64,000 nucleotides of DNA. Origin: Bipolaris cookei (taxonomy: Eukaryota > Ascomycota > Dothideomycetes > Pleosporales > Pleosporaceae). Location: contig NRSV01000022.1 in the NCBI GenBank assembly GCA_002286855.1, positions 124,001 to 188,000 on the forward strand, written 5' to 3'. Position 1 is the stretch's first letter. The number at the start of each line of letters is the position of its first letter. Position numbers and translations under genes: made by a program. A model generated the notes under the pieces. The model worked only from the letters and a program-made list of their open reading frames with translations, was not told the DNA's origin and ran no database searches. This document shows positions 44,522 through 56,721 of the stretch, piece by piece.

Positions 44522-45023
44522 TGGACATTTGTAATGCGGAATGATTTTCACGAATGTATGAGCGTGGTTACGGCGTACGATTGGGTTTCTTTTTCAGGCG
44601 TAGTAATAGTGTAAATAAGACATGAATGCATGTATCGACCATAAGACCCTTTCGCACCACAGTGATATAAGCCAAAGAAATCATATGTATTTTCCGATTG
44701 CTGTGATTGGAGAACTTGATGAGAAATACGAGCACGTGCAATAAGTCTTGGAAACAGTATGTGACTTCCAGTTATTGACCTCTTTCCACGTGATGTTCTT
44801 ATCGATAGAGAGCAAACACGTCATTACACTTCCAATCGCATGGTTCCTACATCCCGCCAGTCTCTCTTACTTTCGTCCATATGAGCTTTCTCGCCGCTTC
44901 AATCAAGCGCCATTCTTTATCATCATTTGTTCAACCCATTGCAAAAGTAAATAGACTCATCAGTTTCCATGGGTTGATGTCAAGGCTAACGCCAAGCAGC
45001 GTTCATCCGTACCCGCCCGCGCC
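44522..45023. other. Intergenic region
   Basis: No gene is seen between the flavoprotein and glyoxalase II. Confidence 0.45.
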
Positions 45024-45996
45024 ATGCATATCCAATCGATTCCCATGTGTAAGAGCACCTTGATGGAAAGCTCCATCAGCCATTCTGCTTACGCATTCTT
45101 TAGGGGAGGGTACGGGCAATAATTATGCCTATCTAGTGTCCGATGATAAGACCAAGGAGGCTGTGATCATCGATCCGGCAAACCCCTCAGAGTACGCTTA
45201 AGAGGAACCGTGGGGGTCGTTGACCCTGCTAACTACAACACAGAGTTCTACCTGTTCTGAAAGAACAAACAACCACTGGAGGCCTCAAACTGACAAAGAT
45301 CATCAACACCCATCAGTAAGTCTTCCGTTCTGTTGAATTGAACTGTACTGATCTTTTTCAAAAGTCATCATGACCATGCTGGAGGCAATACTGAAATTGT
45401 GAGATTAACAGAATACCTCCCAGTCTAGGTTTTGACCCTAACTTGCATCTTAGCTCAAAGTTTTCAACCTGCCGATAATTGGCGGACGCGACTGCGAAAA
45501 GGTCTCAACTACGCCTGGCCACAATGAAATCTTCAACATCGGCTCCATCAATGTGAAGGCACTCCACACACCATGCCACACCCAAGACAGCATCTGCTTC
45601 TACTTTGAAGACGGCAACGACCGTGCCGTATTCACAGGGGACACACTGTTCATCGGCGGATGCGGCCGCTTCTTCGAAGGAACCCCGGAGCAAATGCACA
45701 AAGCCTTGAACGAAACACTTGCCGCCCTCCCAGACGACACCAAAGTCTTCCCCGGTCACGAGTATACAAAGGGAAATGTAAAATTTGCTAAGACTGTGCT
45801 TAACAACGATGCGATCAAGAAGCTTGACACCTTTTCGCAAGAGAACAAGCAGACGCAGGGCAAATTTACGATTGGCGACGAGAAGCAGCATAATGTTTTT
45901 ATGCGTGTTACTGACTTGGAGCTTCAGAAAGTTACTGGTAAAATGGCGCCGATTGATGTTATGGGGGCGCTGCGGGCGATGAAGGATAAGTCTTAG
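45024..45996 (+). CDS. GLO2: Glyoxalase II (hydroxyacylglutathione hydrolase)
   Basis: This metallo-beta-lactamase-fold enzyme hydrolyses S-lactoylglutathione to lactate and glutathione, completing methylglyoxal detoxification. Five exons give 253 residues: 45024-45048, 45104-45191, 45244-45315, 45366-45399 and 45454-45996. The first exon is only 25 bases, and its last base completes a Trp codon after splicing. The metal-binding motif NTHHHHDHAGG is itself built across two splices. Other marks are HTPCHTQDSICFYF, FTGDTLFIGGCGRFFEG (bridging Asp) and FPGHEYTKGN (last His ligand). The C-terminal helical substrate domain is present up to MGALRAMKDKS. There is no mitochondrial presequence, so a cytosolic form is likely. 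Confidence 0.95.
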
Positions 45997-46509
45997 TGGC
46001 TTAGCAGGGACGGACAACAATGTGTACAAACACAAGTTCCAAGTCTTGGGCGAAAATGCATACCGTGAAATAGATATGGTCCAAAAGGGACATGTAGATA
46101 TGCAAACGTGTGAAAGCAGCTGTTGTGCTTCTCTGATCTGATATCGCGATGTGTATATCTAGCATTTAGTGTCAAACTGGAGGACTTCTACGCAAACACC
46201 ATCTGAATTATGGATGTAAGAAGTAAAGTCGACTTTGTCCTGGATCAGGTGAAATGATTCTAAAGCTCTGTTTACACAAGCAGCCAGAACCCATTCCAAA
46301 GTAGAGACAGTTTCTAATGTCAATGGTTGAATGTTTCGGGCGGAATTGAGTGGCAAGCCATAGTTTGAAATCGTGGGCAAGAGGGAAACCATCTACCGAC
46401 CGTCTTGATTCAGCTTGACAGAAATCCAGCCTCCCCATACGCTAGGAAACTACATCTGGCTATCCCCCGAGACGAAACGAAATTCAAGCGAGCCTTTTCA
46501 ACCAAACCT
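45997..46509. other. Intergenic region between converging genes
   Basis: No gene is seen. It holds the 3' ends of glyoxalase II and eIF2B delta. Confidence 0.45.
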
Positions 46510-48270
46510 CTACCACCCAGTAGCCTGACGTACACCCTTCTTGGAAGGCGTAATCTCCTGCTCTTCAGTTCCTGAAACACTGGGTGTTAGTACTTGACTT
46601 CCTGAAAAATTTACTCTTGAATTACAAAAAAAATTACGCTGGGCGGGAGTTTATATGTTCGTACTCAGGCGGTGGACGACGGGGACCGAGCTGGGCGGCA
46701 AGCTCCCGTATTCGGTGATAACCATGTTGATGTACTGTGCGGGGGTAACATCGTATAGGACCTGGAGGTGATGCAGGTTTTTTGCTTCCTCGATCCATTT
46801 CAGGACATCGGTGGTGTCTACGGGCGCATCTTCGGAGCCCGTTTTGTCGTCATTTTTAGACGAGGGAAGACGGGATTTGAGGGGGAGAAGATCACGACGC
46901 TCGGCTTCGGAAAGCATTTCTTCAGCGGGGGCGACCTCGTTTCCTACGATGGAGTCTAGAGCGACTTTCTCTGTGAATTTTACGGATTGGCAGAGGACGA
47001 TGACGGGGATGGAGTGCGAGTAGGCGAGCATGGAGATTAGGGCTGTGCCGACGCGCGAGTAGAGACGGCCGTTGGACATCATGGCATGCGCTCCCAGAAA
47101 GACCTTGGTGGCGTCCTTTACGGCGTGTGAGGCTCCAGTGACGAGGTAGTAGCGCACGGTGATGCCGCGGTTCGCGAGCTTCCGTGCCAATTGCTTGCCT
47201 TCGAAGAGTGGCTTCGAATCGACTACAATGACCGTGAACGGGATGCCGGACTCGTGAGCATGTATTATGGTTTGCTCAACAATAGAAGAGGCTGCATAAA
47301 CCAGGATTACGTCGCCTGCTTGGATTTTGGTAGCTGCCAGGTCACGGATGAGTCTGTCCGCAGCTGTGACACGTTCACGAATGAATATGTCAATTTCCTC
47401 AATGAGATCACGCTTAGCCTCGTTCTCAGGGGTCGATGGATCTATTTTGATAATGACTACGAATGAATCAGCACACTGGATCCGGACGCTCTAGCAGGAT
47501 ACTGGCACGGCAATAGCACTTTGTGCTTCCCATGTTTTTCTGAGTAGAGTACAAAGCGCAGACTTACCGTCCTTTAACCACCTGATGGCGTTTCCCATAC
47601 TGATGCTGAGCGGTCTACAGCTCTTCAAGAACTCAATCTGGGGACCGAGATGATGGCTGGTAAGATGGCGAGCCAAGCTATTACCTGGAGGCGTCTGGTA
47701 GGCTTCAATGACCGTCTTGAACACTAGAAGCATGGCTACCATGCGCGCTGTACTCCCACAAATGGTGTAGCTGCTGTATTGAAGACCAAGTGCGAGGACC
47801 GCTGGGTGTACATCTTTTGATGCTCCGACAAGGGACTGCTGCTTGGGCTGGCTGTACAGATGGCCAAAAAACAAGCCTGTTTGCTTTGAACTCAAGTCTT
47901 TCTTCGATCTCTTCTCAGGCTCTTTCGAGTTTGGCACATTTCCCTGCGAGGGTCGTCGCCGTACTGGAAGAGGCCTTGACTTGTCGTCTTTTGATGTTTG
48001 CTTCGAGTCTTTCTGCTGCTTTTGGCCGTCTTTCGGGGGCCCTTGCTGTTGGTTGGGTGCACCTCCTGCAGCCTTAGCCTGCGCTCTTTTGGCCTGCTTT
48101 TCGGCCTGCTTTTGCTTTTTCAATTCTGCTGGCGAGAGTTTCTTAGGTCCGTCTGTAGCATTACCATTTGCAGGCGCTGGTGCGTCCTCGGCAGGTGCTG
48201 GTGCAGCTGCAGGGACGGTTGAGTCTGACGCTGACACCGGCGCAGGCACAGTAGCTTGTTCTTCAGACAT
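46510..48270 (-). CDS. GCD2: Translation initiation factor eIF2B subunit delta
   Basis: eIF2B is the guanine nucleotide exchange factor for eIF2, and the delta subunit belongs to its regulatory core. Three exons (48270-47568, 47456-46665, 46571-46510) give 518 residues. The N-terminus is a low-complexity Ala/Pro/Lys/Gln region with a coiled coil (ELKKQKQAEKQAKRAQAK). The Rossmann-like eIF-2B domain follows: GLQYSSYTICGSTARMVAML, RWLKD spliced to VIIKIDPSTPE, GDVILVYAASSIVEQTI, VDSKPLFEGKQLAR, YYLVTGASHAVKDATKVFLG and SIPVIVLCQSVKFTEKV. The short last exon adds 20 codons (ends QATGW). It is supported by an ACTAAC branch site and TTTCAG; without it the frame stops at 46651. The gene is divergent from the SAF1-like gene. 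Confidence 0.94.
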
Positions 48271-48745
48271 GACGCTGAGCCTCTTGTATCGTTACTGCTT
48301 TTCGCGTCTGGATGGTGGCCAGTCAGGTGAAGGCCAGTCTTGTGTGGTGGGGGTGTCTGCGCTCCTGTTCTGGAACCTGACTTCCCGAAAGCTATCAAAC
48401 TTTGTGGATAGCTTTGTGGCCCGAAATAGCAAGGTGGAGTCGTAGAATGCGTGGAGTGGTAAGCCTCGCTGGGCAGGCGGAAATTTGATAGAGTCGTGAA
48501 TTGAGTCAGAAGTTTGGTGGCCGGTTCGGGACTAGCGCCCGAACGGAAATGTCCCGCATTCAGCCCCGCAGGTGTTTGTTGCGTCATTGGTCATTCTACC
48601 ACAAACAAGACCAAGTTTACGCATCCCCTATACTGACACTATCCTTCCTATCTCTTGCCTATCAGCCCTATACACAGTAGAGGCGTATCCCCAGGCTGCA
48701 AGAGTACGTCTTTGCAACAAGCCTCGAAAAGGCGCCGCCACCACC
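48271..48745. promoter_or_regulatory. Divergent promoter region GCD2 / SAF1-like
   Basis: The 475 bases between two divergent start codons hold no gene. No individual site was identified. Confidence 0.4.
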
Positions 48746-50728
48746 ATGGCCGAACGAGTTACATCCATCACGGATCTCCCGCTCGATATCCTTGTACTCG
48801 TGTTTCCATACCTAGACGCAAAGAGCTTCCTCAGTCTATGCAGTACATGTAAATCGTTCCAGCAGCCCTCGATACGACTCGACCCCGCCTATTGGAGCTA
48901 CATCACCCGCACCACTTTCCGCGTACCTAATCAGCCAGTCGTCCAGCATGACGGTGTCCGGTGGCAGAAGATGTACCGTCGGCTGCTCACTCAGAGCCGT
49001 GTCTTCACGTGGGGTCAGAATGGACATAACCGTTTGGGGCATGCTTCCCACACCGAAGCCAGTGTCTTTCCTCACCTGTCCCGTATGAGGGCAGGTCTGA
49101 TGCGACCAGGTCGCCGTACCGGATACAACTCTAAGGAAGCACATCCGACAGAAATGGATAACACGCGAAACCTGGGCGTCATTGCAGACATGCAGTGCGG
49201 GTACGTTCTGTGGCGCCCGTGCTGTCCTGGCTGTGCAAAGTGCTGACACACGTTCAGAGGCTGGTCGACAACCCTTCTCACCTCCAAGGGCTCTTTGCAT
49301 ACTGCAGGAGTCCTTGATGGCCAAAGAATCACCTACGGTACCGGCCCCCTCCAGGCCCTCCGTTTTCCAGAAGGTTACCCAACCAATGCTACTCAAGCAC
49401 AATACGAAGAGCCTACAGTCGCCATTCGCCAATTCTCCTCGGGCCGAGCACATATACTCGCGCTTTCAGACAGCGGAAGGCTGTGGTCGTGGTTTGACAC
49501 AAGAGAGCCTGCTCTGCAAGTCAAATTTGCGACCCTACAAATCAACGAGCTCTCCTTGCGTGGAACGCCGAGCACCGAATCTACTTTCGGACAGATTAAA
49601 CAAGTCGTAGCAGGGTGGAGTCGAAGTTCGGCCCTTGTGAATGGTATTGGCATAGTCGTATGGGATCCAGTTGAAAGAGATCATGGTGACGGAGGCACGG
49701 ACACCATGCTCGTCATGGAACATGCAGAAGTCCCAAAGACTGGCTATCAGCGTCTCAAAGGTGCCCGCGAGAGCGATGAGCAGAGAGAATTAAGCGAAGA
49801 GGTGGGAGCAGTGATGAATTACATCATGTTGGAGCACTTTGTCGTGTTTACCACGGACTTAGGGAAGGTGTTTTGCGGAAGATTTGGAGAAAAGAACGAG
49901 ATAGACAGAGTCGTTGAGCTACATCAACTGCGTTGTGAGAAAGGCGCTCCTGTCGATGTTCAAGGCTCTTTCCGCAGTTTCGCTATTTTCAAGGACGGTG
50001 AGGTCATAATCAGCGACCAGAACTACCTCGAATCATGCATACGTCATCTACACGAGAATCCAGAGCAAAAAGACCTACCGGGGTTGAAAAAGATACCTGC
50101 TCTGCAGCATAACGATGTTATCTCGGTCGCTTTTGGCGATTATCACTATCTTGCACTCCACGCAAATGGCAAGATTACATCGTATGGCATGGAGAATACA
50201 GCCTGTGGAGCGCTGGGCCTAGGCTCTAACGATGACAATGTAGTCGGAAAGGCTCGCGGTATTGTGTACGACAGGTTCAATGCCAATGGGCACTTGCTGC
50301 CGCATGCCTACACATCCGGTCGCCAGGTCTGGTTCGACGCAAGGAAGAATGAATGGCTTGCGCAAACTGTGCATGATGATGCACACGCTCAAGAAAGCAA
50401 TGAACGCAGACAAATGTGGGCTGATGATGCTAATGTACAAGGAGAAGTCAGTGAGTGGTTCGAACAAGAAGCCAAAGCCTGGGATCAAGGTGGCGGCGAA
50501 GATGGCCTCGGCGCGCACTTTGTTCTGCGGGTCAGTGCTGCAGGCTGGCATTCCGGTGCTCTGGTCCTAGTCAATGAAGAGTTGGCCCAAAAAGAGCCTA
50601 CTTATAACCGCGAGGCGAGACCATTCCCAAGACTCAGGCTTTCTGATGGCAGGGAGATGCCTGGAGAAAAGGACTTTGATGAATGGAGGGAGGGCCAACC
50701 GGTCTTTCAGCTCGATGCTCAGGTTTGA
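48746..50728 (+). CDS. SAF1: F-box protein with RCC1 repeats, SAF1-like SCF substrate adaptor
   Basis: Two exons (48746-49200, 49258-50728) give 641 residues, near the length of yeast Saf1. The N-terminal F-box is clear (SITDLPLDILVLVFPYLDAKSFLSLCSTC), and such a box normally docks to Skp1 in SCF ubiquitin ligases. RCC1-type blades follow: SRVFTWGQNGHNRLGH, MQCGGWSTTLLTSKGSLHTAG across the splice, FSSGRAHILALSDSGRLWSW, VAGWSRSSALV, FGDYHYLALHANGKITSYG and a final AAGWHSGALVL. Yeast Saf1 targets unprocessed vacuolar proteins and adenine deaminase; whether that holds here is unknown. The start codon has an excellent context (CCACCATGG). Confidence 0.9.
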
Positions 50729-51765
50729 GCGTTTTGCAGGAGGTCTGCCAAAGTATGAAGGACGGCTGCCGTGCGCGCATACTCTCCTGCGCCTAGAAGA
50801 GGTTGTTAAGTGATAATCTTGATTCATCTCTCAAAGGACCTCCTAGTTATGCGCTACAGCCAACAACATTGCACCTAGTGTCATATGTTTTCCCAGAAAT
50901 ATTGCGGGTGCTTTCTAAGAACGATATATACTCTAAGTCCGTGAACCCATGGATATCACACATTAAGAAGCTAACAGGATATGCATGCTTCAATGTCCCA
51001 GTTTTCCTCCCACGCCGATGACTAGGCACCAAAGACTACGATTTACAAGCTCAACACAAATGTATCGAAGATATGGTAGTGATAGAGGGTGCAGTATTTT
51101 CCCGAGGCAAAGAGAAATAGGGATGAGATATGAAACATGGGTAGGGTATTCTTGCTCATCCACTCTTGCATGTTATAGCCAAAGCCCACAAGTTCCTCAG
51201 GCAACGTCACGCCATGTTTACTGTTACACTTATCCTTAGACAAAGTATGTTACTGCATATCTCGACATAATTTTCACTGCTTCCAAAGAATTATGCACAG
51301 TATGCAAGGGCATACTAGATATAATACGGGTAACTTGATGGTACAGAAACCTCGCATATCACCAATCGCTCTCATATTTGAGAAGCTCAGCTGAAATCGC
51401 TTGTTGCATATGTGCGCTTGTGTTTAGTCGGTTATATAACAAGGATTCGGACTTTTCTGATCCTCGAGAGACGTTATTCCCCATTGATTACGAATCAGAC
51501 ACATTCTCAACAAGCTGGCAACACTTATTCGAATTGATATTGCAATCATAGACCGCGGCGAGCTTTATTATTATCGTTGTGGTTTAACGTCCTGCCTCAG
51601 CCCTAAGGCTATATAAGACGTGCAAGTTGGTAAGGCTTACAAGTATCTACGTAGTTACATTCAATTTGGTGTATATATAGGCGGGGGTTGTCTAAATATA
51701 GGTGATACTCGCAGCCTAGTGTAAAGGGTAGTAGTAGGGGGTCTTGCAGAGTGGAAGAAAAGGGG
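50729..51765. other. Intergenic region
   Basis: It is AT-rich, and no gene is seen. It marks the change from conserved genes to the decayed HET region. Confidence 0.45.
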
Positions 51766-53533
51766 ATGGGGAGGTTAGAGTGGGGCTACTTTGGATATGT
51801 AGTTGCTCTAGTTGTCGGTGTTTCCTTTGTACCAGGCCTGTATGGCGACCTTTGTTTCTTTAATAAAGACAGTAGTAGCCTCTATACCTTTCTCTGTGTC
51901 TGGGAGAAAGGCTACGCAGCGAGCTTTAGACCGCGGGCTTTCTTTGTAACTATTGAGAATCCTCGAAGTGAGTCGGCTAGGTCTTCTGGTTTTTGTGTAA
52001 ATCAAAACTCATCTTCTCTCAAAGGCGGCTATGCCCATTACGAGCTTTCAGTATCTACAGGCTCTCCAGAGACTTGGGATCTGATTGAACGTTGGGTGAG
52101 AGATTGCACCCAAAACCACAGCCGATGCAATACTTCTCCTCCGGAGCAATGGGCACCCACTTGATTGCTTTATGTCAACACCTTTGAAAAAGATGTTGTT
52201 CGATTGGTAAAAGGAGAAGATGTTTCTCGGTCTAAACAAAAATACGCCACACTCTCTCAGTGTTGGGGTATAGCTGTACAATTGCCTCGAACAACCAGAC
52301 ATAACACCAAGGAATTCAAGCAACTCATTCCCTACCAATAATTTCCAAAGACATTCCGAGATGCAATCAAGATCTCCCGAAAATTCCACTTGCGCTATCT
52401 TTGGATTGATTCTTTATGCATAATTCAAGACGATGGCGACGACTGGATGCGTGAAGCTGCTTCCATGAGCAATGTATACCGGCAATCCTTCATTAACATA
52501 GCTGCCGCATGCGCGAGCGACATCTCTTAGGGATGCTTTTGGGAGAGAAATCCACGGGAAGTAGTACCAACGGAACTTGATATTTGTTGGTCGAATCACC
52601 AAGGAAGCAAAACCAGGTACCTCATTGTACCAGGGCCTACCCTCTGGGCCAGAAAGCTTACGGAAGAACCACTAAATAGACGCGCATGGGTACTACAAGA
52701 ACGAGTCCTTTCACCTCGTGTTTTACATTCTGGGCATGAGCAGATTTTTGAGAACGTCAAGAGTTATCCGTATGTGAAACCTACCATAATGGACTACCTG
52801 CTGCTTTGTGCAGAGATTCACTCATCGATATTAAGAAACTACAGTTTGGAGATGAGACCAAGGACGAACGCTGGCCCGCAAAGTATATCTCAGAAGCCCC
52901 AAAGCATGAAACGACGGCGAAAAGAATACGGAATAGCCTCACGACAATATTTCGACCTATCATTAACCAATAAGTTACTCTCCATGCCCAAATGAAGAGC
53001 TCATAAGCATTTCGGGATTGGGATGCAGTGGTGGAACTGTACTCAATGTCAAGTCTCATCTACTCTAAAGACAAGCTCATCGCATTGGCAGATATTGCAA
53101 GTAGCATATCAATTCTCAGTTCAGGCGAACCTGGAGACGGATATCTTGCAGGTATGTAGGAATCGTCACTGCCGGTGTATTTTTATGGATACCTAGGATA
53201 ACTGAGACCCCCCAAGGAGGATACTCATATAAATGGCTAGGCTATCCGAAAAAGTACGAAGAATACATAGCTCCGAAATGGTCCTAGGCCTCCATCCAAG
53301 GCAAAATATCGTTTGCGTGGTGCCAGCATAACTACGATTCGAACGACTACCTAGCAACACTTGAAGGAGCAAGCATGTCTTATGATGGTGTCTATCGCTT
53401 TGGTCGGGTCAATTCTGGACTTGTGAGTCTCGTTGAACCAGTCACGTCAATTCTCTGGATTACTGAGAACGCTTCTCCTTTCGCCAAACCTAAAACTGGG
53501 AGGATAGCCCCGAGTTGCATATAGACTCTAATG

Positions 53534-53571
<38 letters not shown>

Positions 53572-53886
53572 CTGGGAGGATCACGCATATCTTTCCTTAG
53601 CACTTGAATCGCAGCGATTCTGTCTCTGTCCCTCCAGACTCTAACACCGGAGCAAGAGATTTTCTTTGATACAGCCATGGACAAGGTACCAGAGTAGCTC
53701 ACATTGTTGCCCATTATGGGAATCACTAAGAGGACTGCACATGAGAATGAAGTGGTCATTGGTCTAGTGCTAGACTCGTCAGCCGGGAAAAACAGGTTTC
53801 AACGCATCGATTTCTTCTACACTACAAGGACACAAGTTAGGAGAGTCCTTAGAAACATGCCACGAAAGCCTGTTATGATAGTTTAA
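51766..53886 (+). pseudogene. HET-domain (heterokaryon incompatibility) gene, decayed
   Basis: HET proteins trigger cell death when unlike fungal individuals fuse. The HET core is clear: YATLSQCWG, then KTFRDAIKIS, YLWIDSLCIIQDDGDDW, EAASMSNVYRQSFINIAA, GCFWERNPRE and RRAWVLQERVLSPRVLHS. Further down, after frame changes, come SKDKLIALADIASS and GEPGDGYLAGM, then an ASIQGKI block and a C-terminal EVVIGLVLDS. In-frame stops lie at 52162 (TGA), 52339 (TAA) and 52528 (TAG), all in one otherwise continuous frame, and at 53285 (TAG). Each could come from one C-to-T or G-to-A change in CGA, CAA, CAG and TGG. Later parts also carry frameshifts and a small insertion. The N-terminal 70 residues do not resemble usual HET starts. 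Confidence 0.85.
53492..53581. repeat. 14-bp direct repeats flanking a short insert ending in (AAT)n
   Basis: AAAACTGGGAGGAT occurs at 53492-53505 and again at 53568-53581. The insert between them ends in about 12 AAT units (53535-53569). It interrupts the HET pseudogene. Confidence 0.85.
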
Positions 53887-55980
53887 AAACAAGGAGTGTA
53901 GCATTACAACGGGTTCTAATTTGAATGTTAGAAAACGGCAATGTGTCGTCCAATAGTCTAGTTGTCTATAATCTGCCACCAGAAGATTACCCCAGCCCCC
54001 TATCGAGAGTCTTGCCGACATCCCCGCCATTGACCTAATGCGTACAAATTGAGGTGTTTGTGCGCGAGGCGAATCACGTGCTGATGTGGCGTCGGGATCG
54101 CCGTAGAGAAGCACGCTTCGTCTGAGTTTCAGGCGGACTAATATCAGCAGCAAGATTGCCTAAATGAGCCGGGCTGTGTACTTGCCATAACCACGAATCA
54201 CGGTGTTTGCCGATATAGTACATAGAGTTTCTGCTGTTGAGTTGACTGCGAACTAGCTGGAGGGAGATCTTTCGCCTCATGAAAGCATCACCGACAAAAA
54301 CCGCACCTTTTTGCGAGCAGGGTTCCAGATGCATGCACACTTGTATAAAGGTGTGCATATCATCTTTCTGACATGAGTGGCTGCTATACTCGGATCGAGA
54401 CATGGCTCTGACATTTTCAACACTCGGTGGTTGAACACGACAGAAGTCCGGTGAGTGGCTTTCCAAAAGCAAGCAACAAGCACATGAAGATGTGTACGCC
54501 GCAGATTACTGAACAAATGAAAAATGTCAACGTGCAAATCTAGCTGACTGCGTAGCACGTTCCGAACAGTCTAGTCGTGAATTCCAGCTAGCCTTTGCAC
54601 AAGACCACTCGAGGTCCATGCTGGCTAGGTACTAAAATCTGTATGCGATCAAGATGAGAATCGATATTACAGCGACATACAAGGCATCCAAGATCGCGAG
54701 TGCTCTGACGAATTGTGGCCGCATCTATACAGCATGAGTACAAGAAGAGTTAACCACATTGAGATGCACATAGACGCCCAAAAAACTAGAATCGGTGAAC
54801 GTAGAATTGCGGAAGCCGTCAAAGCCGGAGTCGCTAACAGTTACCATTCACATGGTAGAGGCAATCATTTGCTGCACGAAATCGCTGTAAATAACCCCAC
54901 ATGGAGCGGAAACGGCGGCTATTTCGATGAAGCGATTGGTGTAAGTGTGTACATGGGCGTCAAGCTGCAGTCTGATAACCAGTTTACCTGTTGGTCGATG
55001 GGTAATGTCGACATGGGTGCGGGTTGCCTTTCGGTTGGCGTCTGCGCACAAGCTGAAACCCACTCATCACGGGACATGTTGTCTTGGCGACACCACACCC
55101 CCTTTGTGCCTTCATGATTACGCCACAGTGCACCAGTAGCGGCGCCAAGTAGCACACGAAGGCTATGGTCGAATGCGTTCCGCGCCAGCTCGCCGTTGTT
55201 CCCTGGTGCAGAGATGCGATTCGGGTTACCCCTGCCAACCCGGCGGAATGCCGAGCGGCCAGCGCCACAACGAACGCCACCATTGCGCACTCGAGCTGAA
55301 CAAGGAGCTGCCAAGCTGCAAGTATGGTGGTTGACGTGCTGAGACCGCCCACCAACCTAAGCCGATTCCCTGGTAGCATCTGTCATGTTGCGCCTGCCGC
55401 CGGCAAGATACAGCTGAGATTGACCATGTCTGGTACCTTTTACTCAATTCGCCGTCTATCCGGGCTTTCGCTTCATCTTAGCGTGTGGCACTTTGCCAGT
55501 GCCACCAGATCACGGCGAGCTAGCATCTTGAAATCATCATGTTTCAGTGTCACCTGGGCTTGCTGATGTCGCCGTCAAAGGTAAATAAGTAATTCACAAT
55601 GGCATCATTGTCAAGGGAAGCGAAATGCAGGAACGATGATACCCGTATCTTTTGCATATCACCAACTTTCATTGTCCCGCCCAAATATCATCTTTTATTG
55701 ATAACGTCCAGGACCCCGGTTCAAGTTGTACAGGAACGGACTGGAGGCTTTTGCCCACGAGTCTTGTAAAACTCGATCTCGATACTATTGACCGGAGGCT
55801 TCGTGTCCTAGTGCTTGTGCTAACGAGTTGTCCCATCCCTTTTCTGAGGTATGTCATATGAAAAGGCTGCCTTGCTGCCGTCGATTCTACTGAACAAAGT
55901 AATCTAGAGCTACCCGGACCTGCAGCATCTCAATATTTGTTAATCCGTCAGTTGCTTAGAGGTACTGTGCCAAGATCTAT
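53887..55980. other. Spacer of about 2.1 kb
   Basis: No supported gene is seen. A GC-richer patch from about 54,900 to 55,400 has overlapping open frames on the minus strand, but none has a family signature. Confidence 0.4.
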
Positions 55981-56721
55981 ATGTGTCGCACCGTCGTCAT
56001 CACTGTTCCGATGCCTCCACTTCCTATATCTACTGGGGTTGGCTGCTTGGATAGCTGGCGTACAGTTTTTGAGCCACAGAATCTTTTTAGCACTGTCTTG
56101 CTAGTTTCCTTGTTTGTAATAACCCTGCGGTCAATCGCACGTATTCTGGGAAGAAGAAGAAAAAGCGTGTTGCGTTTTGATGAGAAGATGGACGACTCAG
56201 GCATGGGCCAAGAGAATTTGGTTGTCAAAAAACGAAAAGATTCGTTCCAGGGTGGAGAGATGGATGTGTCTGCGAGAAAGCAGGTGCATCTGGATGCGGA
56301 CTTGAAAGAGAACACCTACCCGGAAGCACAAAGACACGACACGGCTCATCAATCATCACTGGAACAAAACCAAAACGAATACCTTCAATCCCTCAAACAG
56401 GAAACTCTGGAACCATCTCGTCTACCCATATACCCATGGATAGCACCGCCGCAGAGTCTTCCCGGACCATACGACGCACCATACTTTCCAGTTCCCTTGC
56501 CAACAATCGCAGTCGCAGAAATCACAGAAGAGGGCACCCAGTCCCACCGCATGAAAATGGAAGCGCCTACAGATAAAAGGCCCGAAGAACTTGAGACTAT
56601 CCTCTATTCACGCCGCATCCCCACAAATATCAGCCCAGAAAACGACACTATCTGTAAAGGCGTCGTCACTGTCTCGACAAAAGGCTGGCGACGCAGCCAA
56701 TGGACCATCAACGCCGGATGA
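55981..56721 (+). CDS. Hypothetical single-pass membrane protein
   Basis: The single exon gives 246 residues. One hydrophobic segment (LFSTVLLVSLFVITLRSIARIL) near residues 35 to 57 is followed by a basic RRRK patch, which suggests a membrane anchor with the rest in the cytosol. The middle is polar and disordered. A Pro-rich block (YPWIAPPQSLPGPYDAPYF) and a C-terminal block (ICKGVVTVSTKGWRRSQW) look conserved in style, but I do not recognise the family. The ATG at 55981 is the first in frame. An upstream exon cannot be excluded. Confidence 0.55.
   Translation: MCRTVVITVPMPPLPISTGVGCLDSWRTVFEPQNLFSTVLLVSLFVITLRSIARILGRRRKSVLRFDEKMDDSGMGQENLVVKKRKDSFQGGEMDVSARKQVHLDADLKENTYPEAQRHDTAHQSSLEQNQNEYLQSLKQETLEPSRLPIYPWIAPPQSLPGPYDAPYFPVPLPTIAVAEITEEGTQSHRMKMEAPTDKRPEELETILYSRRIPTNISPENDTICKGVVTVSTKGWRRSQWTINAG

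Noticed and set aside
54713..55447. Overlapping open frames on both strands in a GC-richer patch
   Set aside because: Several frames are open at once, as expected from base composition. None shows a domain, a signal peptide or a coherent splice pattern.
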